Positions 27,058 through 35,769 of a DNA stretch of 64,000 nucleotides are shown in pieces (position 1 is the stretch's first letter; every line of letters begins with the position of its first letter). The stretch is from Microbacterium arborescens. GTDB lineage: Bacteria > Actinomycetota > Actinomycetes > Actinomycetales > Microbacteriaceae. Both the position numbers and the translations under genes were made by a program. The notes below the pieces were generated by a model. The model was given only the letters and a program-made list of their open reading frames with translations, was not told the DNA's origin and searched no databases. The stretch spans positions 1,178,001 to 1,242,000 of the forward strand of contig QNUV01000021.1 of the NCBI GenBank assembly GCA_003339645.1. The letters run 5' to 3'.

Positions 27058-27465
27058 ATGGCTGGAAAGAAGCGGGGCGCGAAGAAGCCGCTGCCCGAGT
27101 TCCGCAACCCGCAGCTCGCCGACGCTCTGCAGACGCAGGACATGGCGGCCCTCGCGTTCGCCCTGCGGCACGGCCCGACCGTCGTGCCGCTCATGCGCCC
27201 GGGGAACCGGGATGATCCGCGCGACGTTGGGGAGATCTGGACCTATCGGGATCCGAACACGGGGGATGTCGCGCTGCTCCTGTTCAGCGATGCGGCCCAC
27301 AAGCCCGAGGCGCTCCCGGCCCATGTCGCGCTGCAGTCGCCCGGCGGTCTGCGCGCGTTCCTCGGGGTTCACGAGTCGGAGATCACCACGGTGTTCTTCG
27401 ACATCGCGGGCCCGCACCCGATGCAGGCCGCCCCGCAGGACGTGATCGCCGCCCTCGACGCGTGA
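27058..27465 (+). CDS. SseB-like protein
   Basis: 135-aa cytoplasmic protein. The segment PLMRPGNRDDPRDVGEIWTYRDPNTGDVALLLFSDAAHKPEAL fits the SseB/enhanced-serine-sensitivity N-terminal fold common in actinobacteria; the role is unclear. A Lys-rich head (MAGKKRGAKKPLPEF) is unusual. TAGGCT lies 6 nt before the ATG at 27058, so a leaderless transcript is likely. Downstream come the G-rich tract and tandem repeats. Confidence 0.65.
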   Translation: MAGKKRGAKKPLPEFRNPQLADALQTQDMAALAFALRHGPTVVPLMRPGNRDDPRDVGEIWTYRDPNTGDVALLLFSDAAHKPEALPAHVALQSPGGLRAFLGVHESEITTVFFDIAGPHPMQAAPQDVIAALDA

Positions 27466-27476
27466 TCGTGCGGTCT

Positions 27477-27548
27477 CGGGTTCGGGTTTGGGCTCGGGGT
27501 TTGGGGTTTGGGGCTCGGGGTTTGGGCGGGGCTCGTGGTTTGGGTTGG
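27477..27548. repeat. G-rich telomere-like tract
   Basis: Degenerate repeats of GGGTTT and GGGGCTC with more than six runs of three or four G on the plus strand. It could fold as a G-quadruplex. No coding function is supported. The same GGCTCGAGGTTTGGG motif reappears inside the first unit of the tandem array that follows. Confidence 0.7.
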
Positions 27549-27576
27549 CGCTTCGCGCCCCCTCGAGCGCTGAGTG

Positions 27577-27941
27577 CGGGCGTGAGCTGCCAGGTGAGGC
27601 GGGGCGGGCTTGGGCTCGAGGTTTGGGCTGGCAGTTGGTGCCCCGTCATTCCTCGGGTGGGGGCGTGAGCTGCCAGGTGAGGCGGGGTGTGTTGGGGTGC
27701 TGTTCGCTGGGTTGGCAGTTGGTGCCCCGTCATTCCTCGGGTGGGGGCGTGAGCTGCCAGGTGAGGCGGAGTGTGTTGGGGTGCTGTTCGCTGGGTTGGC
27801 AGTTGGTGCCCCGTCATTCCTCGGGTGGGGGCGTGAGCTGCCAGGTGAGGCGGGGTGTGTTGGGGTGCTGTTCGCTGGGTTGGCAGTTGGTGCCCCGTCA
27901 TTCCTCGGGTGGGGGCGTGAGCTGCCAGGTGAGGCGGAGTG
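27577..27941. repeat. 84-bp tandem repeat array
   Basis: The anchor CGTGAGCTGCC recurs at 27581, 27664, 27748, 27832 and 27916: periods 83, 84, 84 and 84 bp, four full units plus a partial one. Units 2 and 4 are almost identical; unit 3 differs at one base in the compared segment. Each unit has short complementary ends (TGGCAG...CTGCCA) around a GTCATTCCTCGGGT loop. It lies between the SseB-like gene and the radA stop codon. Open frames through it (84 is a multiple of 3) have repeat-driven composition and no start signal. Confidence 0.9.
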
Positions 27942-27956
27942 AAGGGCGTGAGCGGG

Positions 27957-29321
27957 TCAGAAGCCGGCGTCGGCGGCGGATGCCGCGGGCTGGCGCACCT
28001 GCAGGTCGCGCATCGCTCCCCCGATGGTGCGGGATGAGGCATCCACCACCGCGGTATAGCCCATGCGCTTCGCTTCGGACTGCCGCTGGCTCGACTGGGT
28101 GACCGGGCGGATCTCGCCCGCGAGGCTGAGCTCACCGAAGGCCGCCACCTGTCGCGACACGGCCTTGCCGCCGACGGCGCCGGCGATGGCGATGGCGATG
28201 GCGAGGTCGGCGGCGGGCTCGACGAGGCGCACGCCGCCCACGGTCGAGACGTAGACATCCTGGTCACTCGTGACTGCGACTCCCCGCTTCTCGAGCACGG
28301 CGAGGATCATCGCGACGCGAGCGCTGTCGACGCCGCTGACGACACGGCGGGGGTTCGGCGCCCCGGTCTTGAGCGTCAGTGCCTGGACTTCGACGGGCAG
28401 CGCGCGCCGACCCTCGAGCGCGATCGTCACGCAGGTTCCGGGGACGGGGTCGCCGTGGCCCAGGAACAGCGCGCTCGGATCGGGCACCTCTGCGATGCCG
28501 TCGCCGGTCATGTCGAAGCATCCGACCTCATCAGTCGGCCCGAAACGGTTCTTCAGTGCTCGGACGAACCGGAGCGAGGTCTGCCGGTCTCCCTCGAACT
28601 GGCAGACGACGTCGACGAGGTGCTCGAGGACGCGGGGGCCGGCGATCGACCCGTCTTTCGTGACGTGTCCGACGATGAGGACGGGAAGGTCGCGCTCTTT
28701 CGCGACACGGATCAGCGTCGACGCCACTTCGCGCACCTGGCTCGGCTGGCCGGCCACTCCGTCGGAGAGCGATGACGACACCGTCTGCACCGAGTCGACG
28801 ATGAGCAGATCGGGACGCGCCTCGTCGACGTGGCCGAGCACCGTGGCGAGGTCGGTCTCACTTGCGAGGTAGAGCGCGTCGTGCAGCGCGCCGGTCCGCT
28901 CGGCACGGAGCCGGACCTGACCGAGCGACTCCTCGGCACTCACGTAGAGCACGCGACGCCCGGAGCGAGCCGACTGGGCGGCCACCTCGAGCAGCAGAGT
29001 CGACTTGCCGACGCCGGGCTCACCCGACAGCAGGATCGCCGCGCCGGGGACGACGCCGCCGCCGAGCACGCGGTCGAACTCGCCGACACCGCTCGACCGC
29101 CGTGGTGCCTCGGTCGTGTCGATCTCGGTGATCGGACGAGCGGCGCGCGCAGCGCCGGGACTCACCGCCGTCACGGTCGACGTGATGCCGGTCTGCGTCG
29201 CCGCCTCGACGACGGTGCCCCACTGCTGGCACTCCCCGCAGCGGCCGACCCACTTCGCCGTCGTCCACCCGCATTCCGTGCACTTGAAGGCCGTGGTGGG
29301 GGCGGGACGTCGAGAGGCCAT
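27957..29321 (-). CDS. radA: DNA repair protein RadA
   Basis: 454-aa RecA-related branch-migration ATPase. It opens with a C4 zinc finger (CTECGW...CGECQQWGT), has Walker A GEPGVGKST (about residues 104-112), the RadA signature KNRFG, and a Lon-like C-terminal domain with FGELSLAGEIRPV. TACCCT lies 6 nt before the ATG at 29321, so transcription is probably leaderless; the longer frame to 29768 is a shadow of ldh. Its 3' end abuts the 84-bp repeat array with about 15 bp between. Confidence 0.96.
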   Translation of the reverse strand: MASRRPAPTTAFKCTECGWTTAKWVGRCGECQQWGTVVEAATQTGITSTVTAVSPGAARAARPITEIDTTEAPRRSSGVGEFDRVLGGGVVPGAAILLSGEPGVGKSTLLLEVAAQSARSGRRVLYVSAEESLGQVRLRAERTGALHDALYLASETDLATVLGHVDEARPDLLIVDSVQTVSSSLSDGVAGQPSQVREVASTLIRVAKERDLPVLIVGHVTKDGSIAGPRVLEHLVDVVCQFEGDRQTSLRFVRALKNRFGPTDEVGCFDMTGDGIAEVPDPSALFLGHGDPVPGTCVTIALEGRRALPVEVQALTLKTGAPNPRRVVSGVDSARVAMILAVLEKRGVAVTSDQDVYVSTVGGVRLVEPAADLAIAIAIAGAVGGKAVSRQVAAFGELSLAGEIRPVTQSSQRQSEAKRMGYTAVVDASSRTIGGAMRDLQVRQPAASAADAGF

Positions 29322-29384
29322 GCGTCCAGGGTAGGCGCGACCCCCGACATCCCCTCGTCTGTCAGCGCCGGCGCCGGTTCGGGC

Positions 29385-29469
29385 GATACATACGTCGGAC
29401 CGGTGGTGCGGATGTCGCACACCCGGGCCTCCGGGACGACACCAGCACCGCCGGTCCGACGGATGTATC
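29385..29469. repeat. 85-bp palindromic intergenic repeat, family B copy 1
   Basis: Arms start GATACATACGTCGGACCGG and end CCGGTCCGACGGATGTATC. A second 85-bp copy lies at 42375-42459. This one is in the gap between ldh and radA. Confidence 0.75.
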
Positions 29470-29481
29470 AGCACCCCGCGC

Positions 29482-29510
29482 GACCTCGCGCGCCGGGCGC
29501 GCGCGAGGTC
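29482..29510 (-). terminator. ldh terminator
   Basis: Hairpin GACCTCGCGCG / CGCGCGAGGTC with a 7-nt loop, beginning at the ldh stop codon. Confidence 0.6.
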
Positions 29511-30465
29511 AGCCGCGCAGGGAGGTGGCGACGTCGCTGAGGGCCGCCGCCGAGTGCTGGAACAGCTCGAGCTCGCGCTTGGAGAACTCGATCTCGCGCA
29601 CAGGGAACGCGCCCCGGCGGTTGACGACCGACGGCACGGACAACGCCATGCCGTCGACACCGTGGAAGTCGCGCAGCACCGTGGAGACGGGCAGTACGGC
29701 ATCCTCGTCGCGCAGGATCGCCTCGACGATGCGCGCGCTCGAGAGGCCGATGGCGTAGTTCGTCGCACCCTTGCCCTGGATCACCTTGTATGCGGCGTCG
29801 CGGACGTCGACGGCGATCTGGTCCAGCTCCTCGGCGGTGAACTTGGGCTGACCGTCGAGGGGCACCCAGTCGAGGATGGGCACCGTGCCGATGGTGGCAT
29901 GCGACCACAGCGGGAACTCGGTGTCACCGTGCTCGCCGACGATGTAGGCGTGCACGCTCGAGATCGAAACACCGGCGCGACGGGCGATCTTCCAGCGCAG
30001 ACGCGAGGTGTCGAGAACGGTGCCGGAGGCGAAGATGCGCTCGGGCGGCAGGTCGGTGGCCTCCTGCGCGAGAACGGTGAGCACGTCGCACGGGTTGGTC
30101 ACGATGACGAAGGTCGCATTGGGGGCGACCTCGAGCAGCTGCGGCATCATCGAGGCGATGATGCCGGCATTCACGCCCGCGAGCTCCGTGCGCGTCTGTC
30201 CGGGCTTCTGCTTGGCGCCGGCGGTGATGACCACGACGTGCGAGCCCTCTGCGACAGAGATGTCGGACCCGCCGATGATGTCGCTCGAGCCGGTGAACTG
30301 AGCGCCGTGTGCGAGGTCGAGCACCTCGGCCTCGGTCTTCTCGGTGGCGATGTCGTAGAGGGCCACGTGACGGGCCGAGCCGCGGATGAGGGCCGCGTAG
30401 GCGACGCTGGATCCGACGGCGCCCGCGCCGACGACGGTGAGTTTGGAGTTCTCGATCGCGCTCAT
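29509..30465 (-). CDS. ldh: L-lactate dehydrogenase
   Basis: 318-aa NAD-dependent enzyme interconverting pyruvate and L-lactate. The NAD motif VVGAGAVGSSVAYA is near the N-terminus, the substrate-binding loop contains KQKPGQTRTEL, the catalytic motif GEHGDTEFPLWS holds the active His (about 178), and DTSRLR the substrate Arg. The ATG at 30465 gives the normal start; CAGACT lies 6 nt upstream. Monocistronic, with a GC-rich hairpin at its stop. Confidence 0.95.
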   Translation of the reverse strand: MSAIENSKLTVVGAGAVGSSVAYAALIRGSARHVALYDIATEKTEAEVLDLAHGAQFTGSSDIIGGSDISVAEGSHVVVITAGAKQKPGQTRTELAGVNAGIIASMMPQLLEVAPNATFVIVTNPCDVLTVLAQEATDLPPERIFASGTVLDTSRLRWKIARRAGVSISSVHAYIVGEHGDTEFPLWSHATIGTVPILDWVPLDGQPKFTAEELDQIAVDVRDAAYKVIQGKGATNYAIGLSSARIVEAILRDEDAVLPVSTVLRDFHGVDGMALSVPSVVNRRGAFPVREIEFSKRELELFQHSAAALSDVATSLRG

Positions 30466-30497
30466 GATCTCAGTCTGGCAGGGGCGCATGAGAGTCG

Positions 30498-31277
30498 CTA
30501 CCGGGCCCCTCTCCGACCTGCGTGGGGGTCGGAGGAGTTGAGTGTGCGCACGACATCTGCGTAGTCGCCGCGCGCTTCACCATGGCGCAGGAACTTCACG
30601 CGCTCGACGAGCACTTCACGCACATCGGCATCCCGCTCGAGGATCGCCATCACCTCGTCGACGAACTCGTCGAGCGGCTGCGCTTGCGGGTTGTCGGCGT
30701 GACCGGGCATGAGGTCGGTCTGCACCGCCGGCGGCACGAGCTCCACGATCTCGACGGGGGAGCCGGCGTACTGCAGGCGCAGCGATTCGCTCAGCATGTG
30801 GATCGCCGCCTTCGTGGCGTTGTAGCTGGGCGTCGCAGCGAGCGGGGCGAAGGCCAGCCCCGACGAGACCGTCATGATCGTCGCGGCGGGGCGGGTCAGC
30901 AGGTGCTCGATGAATGCGCCGATCAGCCGGATGGGCCCCAGCAGGTTCGTCGTGACGGTGCGTTCCGCGCTGTCGACGAATCCCGCGGGAGAGGTCCAGT
31001 CCTCCGCATTCATGATGCCCGCCATCGTCACGAGCACGTCGAGGCCGGGATGCCGTTCCAGAACCTCGGCGGCGGCGCGTTCGATGGATGCGGCATCCGA
31101 CGTGTCGATCTCGACGCCGTCGATGCCCGGGTGCGACGAGCGGAGGTCGTCGATGAGCTCGCGCCGGCGGCCACCGACGATGACCGTGTTGCCGCGTTGG
31201 GCGAGAGCGATGGCGAGAGCGCGGCCGATGCCGCTCGTCGCGCCGGGGATGAAGATGGTGCGTCCGGTGATGTCCAT
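30498..31277 (-). CDS. Short-chain dehydrogenase (DltE-like)
   Basis: 259-aa oxidoreductase with PGATSGIGRALAIAL (cofactor motif, residues 10-24), VTMAGIMN in the NNAG position, the active-site Ser in MTVSSGLA and YNATKAA. It resembles the DltE-like SDR branch. The ATG at 31277 is chosen over the frame start at 31319; GAGAGT lies 6 nt before it. It is divergent from an MmyB-type regulator, the standard arrangement for this group, so that regulator likely controls it. Confidence 0.85.
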   Translation of the reverse strand: MDITGRTIFIPGATSGIGRALAIALAQRGNTVIVGGRRRELIDDLRSSHPGIDGVEIDTSDAASIERAAAEVLERHPGLDVLVTMAGIMNAEDWTSPAGFVDSAERTVTTNLLGPIRLIGAFIEHLLTRPAATIMTVSSGLAFAPLAATPSYNATKAAIHMLSESLRLQYAGSPVEIVELVPPAVQTDLMPGHADNPQAQPLDEFVDEVMAILERDADVREVLVERVKFLRHGEARGDYADVVRTLNSSDPHAGRRGAR

Positions 31278-31377
31278 GCGACGACTCTCGTCGCGGCATC
31301 CCCCTGCATCCAGGCACACGTGAACGGGGGAGCGGCGATCCCTGGCTCGAGCGGGTCGCCGCGGTCACAATGGATGC

Positions 31378-32229
31378 GTGGACCGCGCCGCACTCGCCCG
31401 ATTCCTCCGCGCACGTCGCGAGCGGCTGCGTCCGGAGGACGTCGGACTGCCGTCGGGGGAGCGCCGCCGGGTGCCGGGACTCCGGCGCGAAGAGGTCGCG
31501 CAACTCGCTCTCATGAGCGCCGACTACTACACGCGTCTCGAGCAGGAGCGCGGGCCGCAGCCGAGCCTGCAGATGCTCGCGTCGCTCACGCGGGCCCTGC
31601 GCCTCTCGCGCTCGGAGCGCGACCACCTGCATCGCCTCGCGGGGCATACGCCGCCCGAGCGCTCCGGCGCCGCCGACCACGTCGCTCCGGCGCTTCAGCG
31701 GGTGCTCGACCGGCTCGACGACATCCCGGCGCTCGTGATCACCGAGCTCGACGAGACTCTCGCCCAGAACGACCTCGCGCGGGCTCTCTTCGGTGCGCGC
31801 GAACGACGCACCGGTCGCGAACGCAGCGGCGCCTGGTGCTGGTTCGTGCATCCTGTCAGCGAGCGGGCGGTGTATCCGGCATCCGATCACGACCGGCAGA
31901 GCCGGGCCATCGTGGCGAATCTCCGCGCCGTCGCGGGCCGGGGTGGCGCAGGGTCGCGGGCCGCGCGTCTCGTCGACGACCTGCGCGAGCGGAGCGCCGA
32001 GTTCGCGCGGCTCTGGGATCTCGAGGAGGTCGCCGAGCGGTTCGCGGATCACAAGGTGGTCGTGCATCCCGCCGTCGGCGAGATCGAGGTCGACTGCCAG
32101 GTGCTCTTCACGGAGGACCGCTCGCAGGCGCTCCTCACCCTCACGCCCGAGCCCGGGTCGGAGGCGGCGGAGAAGCTGCGGATGCTGTCTGTGCTCGGCC
32201 CGCTCGCGTCGGAGCGCTCACCGGCCTGA
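31378..32229 (+). CDS. Helix-turn-helix regulator with MmyB-like ligand-binding domain
   Basis: 283-aa regulator. The N-terminal XRE domain carries the family hallmark PGLRREEVAQLA...YYTRLEQERGPQPS (about residues 35-70); the C-terminal half is the MmyB/MLTR-type sensor that binds a fatty-acid-like ligand. CACAAT lies 6 nt before the GTG start. It faces the SDR gene divergently across 100 bp. A second protein of the same kind lies at 37374-38222, beside another SDR. Confidence 0.9.
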   Translation: MDRAALARFLRARRERLRPEDVGLPSGERRRVPGLRREEVAQLALMSADYYTRLEQERGPQPSLQMLASLTRALRLSRSERDHLHRLAGHTPPERSGAADHVAPALQRVLDRLDDIPALVITELDETLAQNDLARALFGARERRTGRERSGAWCWFVHPVSERAVYPASDHDRQSRAIVANLRAVAGRGGAGSRAARLVDDLRERSAEFARLWDLEEVAERFADHKVVVHPAVGEIEVDCQVLFTEDRSQALLTLTPEPGSEAAEKLRMLSVLGPLASERSPA

Positions 32230-32248
32230 GCGCTCGCCGGCCTGAGCG

Positions 32249-33643
32249 TCAGTCAGCCGCCGTCGGGGCTCCTTCAGCTGAGGGCGCGCTGTTCCGGATG
32301 CCGGCGAAGGCGATGAGCCCGCCTGCGGCCATGAGTCCGGCAGTGACGATCGCCGCCCGGTGGAAGCCGGCGAGGTCGAGCGTGCCGCCCACGATGGGCG
32401 CCAAGAAGGCGATGACCACGAGGCCGGCGACCCGCGCGACGGCGTTGTTCACGGCTGACGCGATGCCCGAACGTTCCGGGTCGACGGCGCCGAGGATCGT
32501 CGCGGTGAGGGGCGAGACCGTCGCGCCGAGCCCGAGTCCGAACACGACGAGGCCGGGGAGCACCTGCCACCAGTAGTCGAAGCGCTCGCCGACGAGCAGC
32601 AGCATCAGTGCGCCGCCGGCCATGACGAGGGGGCCGACGGTCATGAACAGGCGCCCGCCGAGGCGTTCCGCGAGCGAGCCGGCCCACGGGCTCAGCGCGA
32701 TCAGCAGCACCGTGGTCGGCAGGCTCGCCAGGCCCGCCAGCGTCGCGCTGAGGCCGGCGCCCTCTTGCAGGTAGACGCCGACGACGAAGCCGTTCAGCGA
32801 GAGGGCCGCGTAGACGAACAGGGTCGCGAGGTTGCCGGTCCAGTAGTTGCGCGCGCGGAACAGTCCGAGGGGCAGGATCGGATGCCGCGACGTTCGCTGC
32901 CGCAGCAGGAAGGACGCGAACATCACGGCGCCGCCGGCCAGCGGCATCCAGATCGCGGGGGAGGTCCACCCGAGGTTCGGCTGCTCGATCAGCGCGAAGA
33001 CCATGCCGCCGAGGCCCGCCGTGCACAGGGCGGCGCCGAACCAGTCGATCCCGGCGTCGGCCCGGCGCTCGTCGTGGACGGGGAGCCGCGCGACGAGCCA
33101 CAGCGTGACGGCCACCGGCAGCACGTTGATGAGGAATGCGTAGCGCCAGGAGAGCAGGTCGACGAAGAGGCCGCCGAGCAGCGGCCCGACGAGCGAGGCG
33201 CCCGTCGTGAAGGCCGTCCACAGGCCGATGGCGCGCGAGCGCTCGTGGCCCTGGAGGAGCGAGGTGATGAGGGCGAGCGAGCTCGGCACGAGGAAGGCGC
33301 CAGCCGCACCTTGGACGGCGCGCGCGGCGATGAGGAAGACCGGGTCTTGCGCGAGTCCCACGGCGACCGAGGCGACTCCGAAGCCGATCAGTCCGATGCG
33401 GAGCACGAGGAGGCGCCCGTAGGCGTCGCTCACCGAGCCCGCGAGCAGGATGAGGGACGACAGCGTCAGCAGATACGCGTCGACCGCCCATTGCTGCGTC
33501 GCGAGTCCGCCGCCGAGCTCGCGCTCGATCGCCGGGAGTGCGACGTTCACGATCGTGCTGTCGAGGAAAGCCACGGATGACGCGAGCGACGCGATCGCGA
33601 CGATGAGAGCTGTCTGCGGGGTCGATGATCGCGTCACAGACAC
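32249..33643 (-). CDS. MFS multidrug efflux transporter, DHA2 (14-TM) type
   Basis: 464-aa exporter. The N-terminus shows FLDSTIVNVALPAIERELG and WAVDAYLLTLSSLILLAG, signatures of the EmrB/QacA subfamily, and motif A-like GSVSDAYGRLLVL. About 14 membrane segments can be counted. Substrates are unknown. The frame starts at a GTG followed two codons later by another GTG, either of which could be used. It converges with the MmyB-type regulator gene 19 bp away. Confidence 0.88.
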   Translation of the reverse strand: MSVTRSSTPQTALIVAIASLASSVAFLDSTIVNVALPAIERELGGGLATQQWAVDAYLLTLSSLILLAGSVSDAYGRLLVLRIGLIGFGVASVAVGLAQDPVFLIAARAVQGAAGAFLVPSSLALITSLLQGHERSRAIGLWTAFTTGASLVGPLLGGLFVDLLSWRYAFLINVLPVAVTLWLVARLPVHDERRADAGIDWFGAALCTAGLGGMVFALIEQPNLGWTSPAIWMPLAGGAVMFASFLLRQRTSRHPILPLGLFRARNYWTGNLATLFVYAALSLNGFVVGVYLQEGAGLSATLAGLASLPTTVLLIALSPWAGSLAERLGGRLFMTVGPLVMAGGALMLLLVGERFDYWWQVLPGLVVFGLGLGATVSPLTATILGAVDPERSGIASAVNNAVARVAGLVVIAFLAPIVGGTLDLAGFHRAAIVTAGLMAAGGLIAFAGIRNSAPSAEGAPTAAD

Positions 33644-33707
33644 ACGCTACGCCTGGCCGGGGACACGTGGTTCGCGGGATGGCTCGAGATGTCGTAAGCT
33701 GGTCGGC

Positions 33708-33798
33708 GGTGACGTGTCCGAGCGGCCGAAGGTGCAACTCTCGAAAAGTTGTGTAGGGTAACCCCCTACCGTGGGTTCAAATCCCACCGTCACCGCCA
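33708..33798 (+). tRNA. tRNA-Ser (CGA)
   Basis: Acceptor stem GGTGACG / CGTCACC with discriminator G and encoded CCA. The anticodon stem CAACT / AGTTG encloses CTCGAAA, giving anticodon CGA for UCG codons. There is a long variable arm (TGTAGGGTAACCCCCTACC) as expected for class II tRNA-Ser, and a T arm GTGGGTTCAAATCCCAC. Confidence 0.97.
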
Positions 33799-33801
33799 AT
33801 G

Positions 33802-33827
33802 AAAACCCCCGGTTATCCGGGGGTTTT
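33802..33827 (+). terminator. tRNA-Ser terminator
   Basis: AAAACCCCCGG-TTAT-CCGGGGGTTTT, a perfect 11-bp stem ending in four T, starting 3 bp after the CCA end. Confidence 0.92.
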
Positions 33828-34277
33828 CTGCATGTGTGGGGCATGAGTGGTGCATTTCTGGTGCGCTCTCGTTCGCAGCGACGACGATCACGGAAGTGCG
33901 CCGAAAACTGCTTCTACTACTGAACGCGCTGGCTACTACTGGACGCGCTGGACGGTTGTCCCGAAGAGGGATTCGACGGTTCGGCCTTCGTCGGGGCGTT
34001 ACCGGCTCGTCTGGACAGCCGTACGGCCGCCTCCCTGCTGGGCATCTCTGCCTGCGGTGACGGGGAGCTGTCGGCGGAGTAGCCGGGATCGGCTGATCGC
34101 TCGCTACGCGATCTCGCCTCCTGTGGCCCTCCGCCGGCGATCCGCCCGGGCCCACTACCGCCTCGCGACCCGGCACTCACTCCCGGCAATCGGGCACTCA
34201 CATCCCGACAGCGAGCCTGCTAGGTGCGGTGGGCCACTCCTAATCTCGTGCCTGGGCGACAAAAAAGGGGAAGCACC
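33828..34277. other. 450-bp region after tRNA-Ser without a credible gene
   Basis: All open frames here have poor codon composition. It contains a 19-bp tandem duplication (33914-33932 and 33933-33951, CTACTACTG-x-ACGCGCTGG), the paired box GGCACTCAC at 34172 and 34193 (21 bp apart), and a likely -10 TAATCT at 34241 for the downstream gene. Base composition is less GC-rich than average. It may be a remnant of an element once integrated at the tRNA. Confidence 0.5.
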
Positions 34278-35741
34278 ATGAGATGGCTCAGGGCTCGATA
34301 CCTGACGGCGGTGGCCGCGGTGTCCACAGTCGCGCTGATCGGCGTCACCGTACCCGCGCACGCTGCGCCGACCGCCGCGGGATCGGTGCATTCTGAAGCG
34401 GCGAGCCCGCGCGCTGTGGAGGAAATTCTGACCTCAGAGCATGCGGGCGTGGCGCCGGGGGAGCGATTCCACATCCTCGCCCATCGCTGGGGCTTGCCGA
34501 CCATCACCGGGCGCTTCGAATTCACCGTCCCCGACCATGTCGAGATCGTGGGCATGCAGGATCAGTCTCAGGGGCAGCTCGAATACACCCTTCATGACGG
34601 TGGTCGCACGGCGCGTTCCACCTCGTCGGCGGTGTCGATGCCGGGTGGTGTCTTCATGCAGATGCGCCTGTCGGGGGACGCGCCGCCCGGAGCCGTCCTG
34701 CAGGGCGGGGCGATGCGGATGCTGTCGCCGAACGGGGAACCGCTCGCCGCCAGCACCTTCACGGTGACCGTGCTCGACCCGCCGATTGTCGAGCCGCCGA
34801 TCGTGGATCAGCACCCCCGCGGCGTTATCGTCGACGTCGGGAGCGCAGTGGAGTTCACGACGGCTGCATCCGGTGAGGGGGTGCAGACCCAGTGGCAGGT
34901 ATCCACTGAACGCAGCACCGTTCCGGGCAGTGGGCCGACCTGGTCTGACATCGATGGCGCGACCAGCGCGACGCTGCGGTTCGAGACGACGACGCCGGAG
35001 ATGTCCAACCAGAGGTTCCGTGCGGTGCACACGAACGCCGCGGGATCCGTCGCGACCCACGCCGCGTGGCTCCACGTCCGAACGGCCCCGTACTTTGTCG
35101 GTGGCGCGCCACGGATCATCTCCTCCCCCGCGCAGCCGGGAGACGCTGTCAATGTCGTCTCGGACGCGCAGCAGGGTCCGGGTGTGAACACGACCCTTGC
35201 TTCGGGCCTGCGCGTGTCGTGGGAGGTGTCCCGCGACGGGTTGAGCTGGGAATCATACGAGCCAAGCAACACCATGGGGTCCGGTGGTCTCTTTTTCGTG
35301 CTGTTGGGCGTCACCGCGGACATGGACGGTCTCCGGTTTCGAGCCGTGGCCGAGAACCACCTGGGCCGCGCTGTCAGCGACCCGGCTCTGCTCACCGTTG
35401 CCGCGGCGCCGGTCATCGATTCCCATCCCGCCGACGTGCGGACGCTCGTCGGCCACGATGCGGTGTTCCGGGCGAGCACCCCCGCGGTCTCACCGAACCG
35501 CACGCAGCAGTGGCAGCAGCGGGTCGCGGACGGGGAGTGGGTCGATATCCCGGGTGCGACGCAGCCCGAGTACTCGACCGGGCCCACCACGCTGGGCATG
35601 GACCGGACCGAGTACCGGATCGTGTTCGCGAACGCCTACGGCTCGACAGCATCCGAGCCTGCGACCCTGACGGTGCGGCCGTCTCTGCCGGCTTCAGTCA
35701 GCGTCGTGCCGACCGTCCGGCTCGTCGACCGGCTGCCCTGA
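34278..35741 (+). CDS. Secreted protein with Ig-like domains
   Basis: 487-aa exported protein. A signal peptide (MRWLRARYLTAVAAVSTVALIGVTVPAHA) is followed by an N-terminal beta domain and three Ig-like repeats, each with the W-x-V / RFRAVxxNxxG pattern: QTQWQVS...RFRAVHTNAAGS, RVSWEVS...RFRAVAENHLGR and QQWQQRV...YRIVFANAYGS. No sorting motif or C-terminal anchor is seen. The start has AAAAAAGGGGAAG 5-6 nt upstream, unlike its leaderless neighbours. It probably acts in adhesion or surface binding. It converges with an anchor-only protein related to the SipW locus and shares the tandem GGCACTCA box with that locus. Confidence 0.8.
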   Translation: MRWLRARYLTAVAAVSTVALIGVTVPAHAAPTAAGSVHSEAASPRAVEEILTSEHAGVAPGERFHILAHRWGLPTITGRFEFTVPDHVEIVGMQDQSQGQLEYTLHDGGRTARSTSSAVSMPGGVFMQMRLSGDAPPGAVLQGGAMRMLSPNGEPLAASTFTVTVLDPPIVEPPIVDQHPRGVIVDVGSAVEFTTAASGEGVQTQWQVSTERSTVPGSGPTWSDIDGATSATLRFETTTPEMSNQRFRAVHTNAAGSVATHAAWLHVRTAPYFVGGAPRIISSPAQPGDAVNVVSDAQQGPGVNTTLASGLRVSWEVSRDGLSWESYEPSNTMGSGGLFFVLLGVTADMDGLRFRAVAENHLGRAVSDPALLTVAAAPVIDSHPADVRTLVGHDAVFRASTPAVSPNRTQQWQQRVADGEWVDIPGATQPEYSTGPTTLGMDRTEYRIVFANAYGSTASEPATLTVRPSLPASVSVVPTVRLVDRLP

Positions 35742-35769
35742 CTCCGCCCGCGGGCGGCCCGGCCCGGGG

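Noticed and set aside
27577-27941. CRISPR array
   Set aside because: The units are contiguous 84-bp tandem copies without variable spacers, and no cas gene is present.
27383-28267. 294-aa minus-strand frame with 28-residue repeats (TPPHLAAHAPTRGMTGHQLP...)
   Set aside because: It exists because the 84-bp array is a multiple of three; it overlaps the radA coding region in another frame and has no start signal.
33790-34176. 128-aa minus-strand frame after tRNA-Ser, considered as an integrase tail
   Set aside because: No integrase motif (R-H-R-Y) or helix pattern; the frame overlaps the tRNA terminator.
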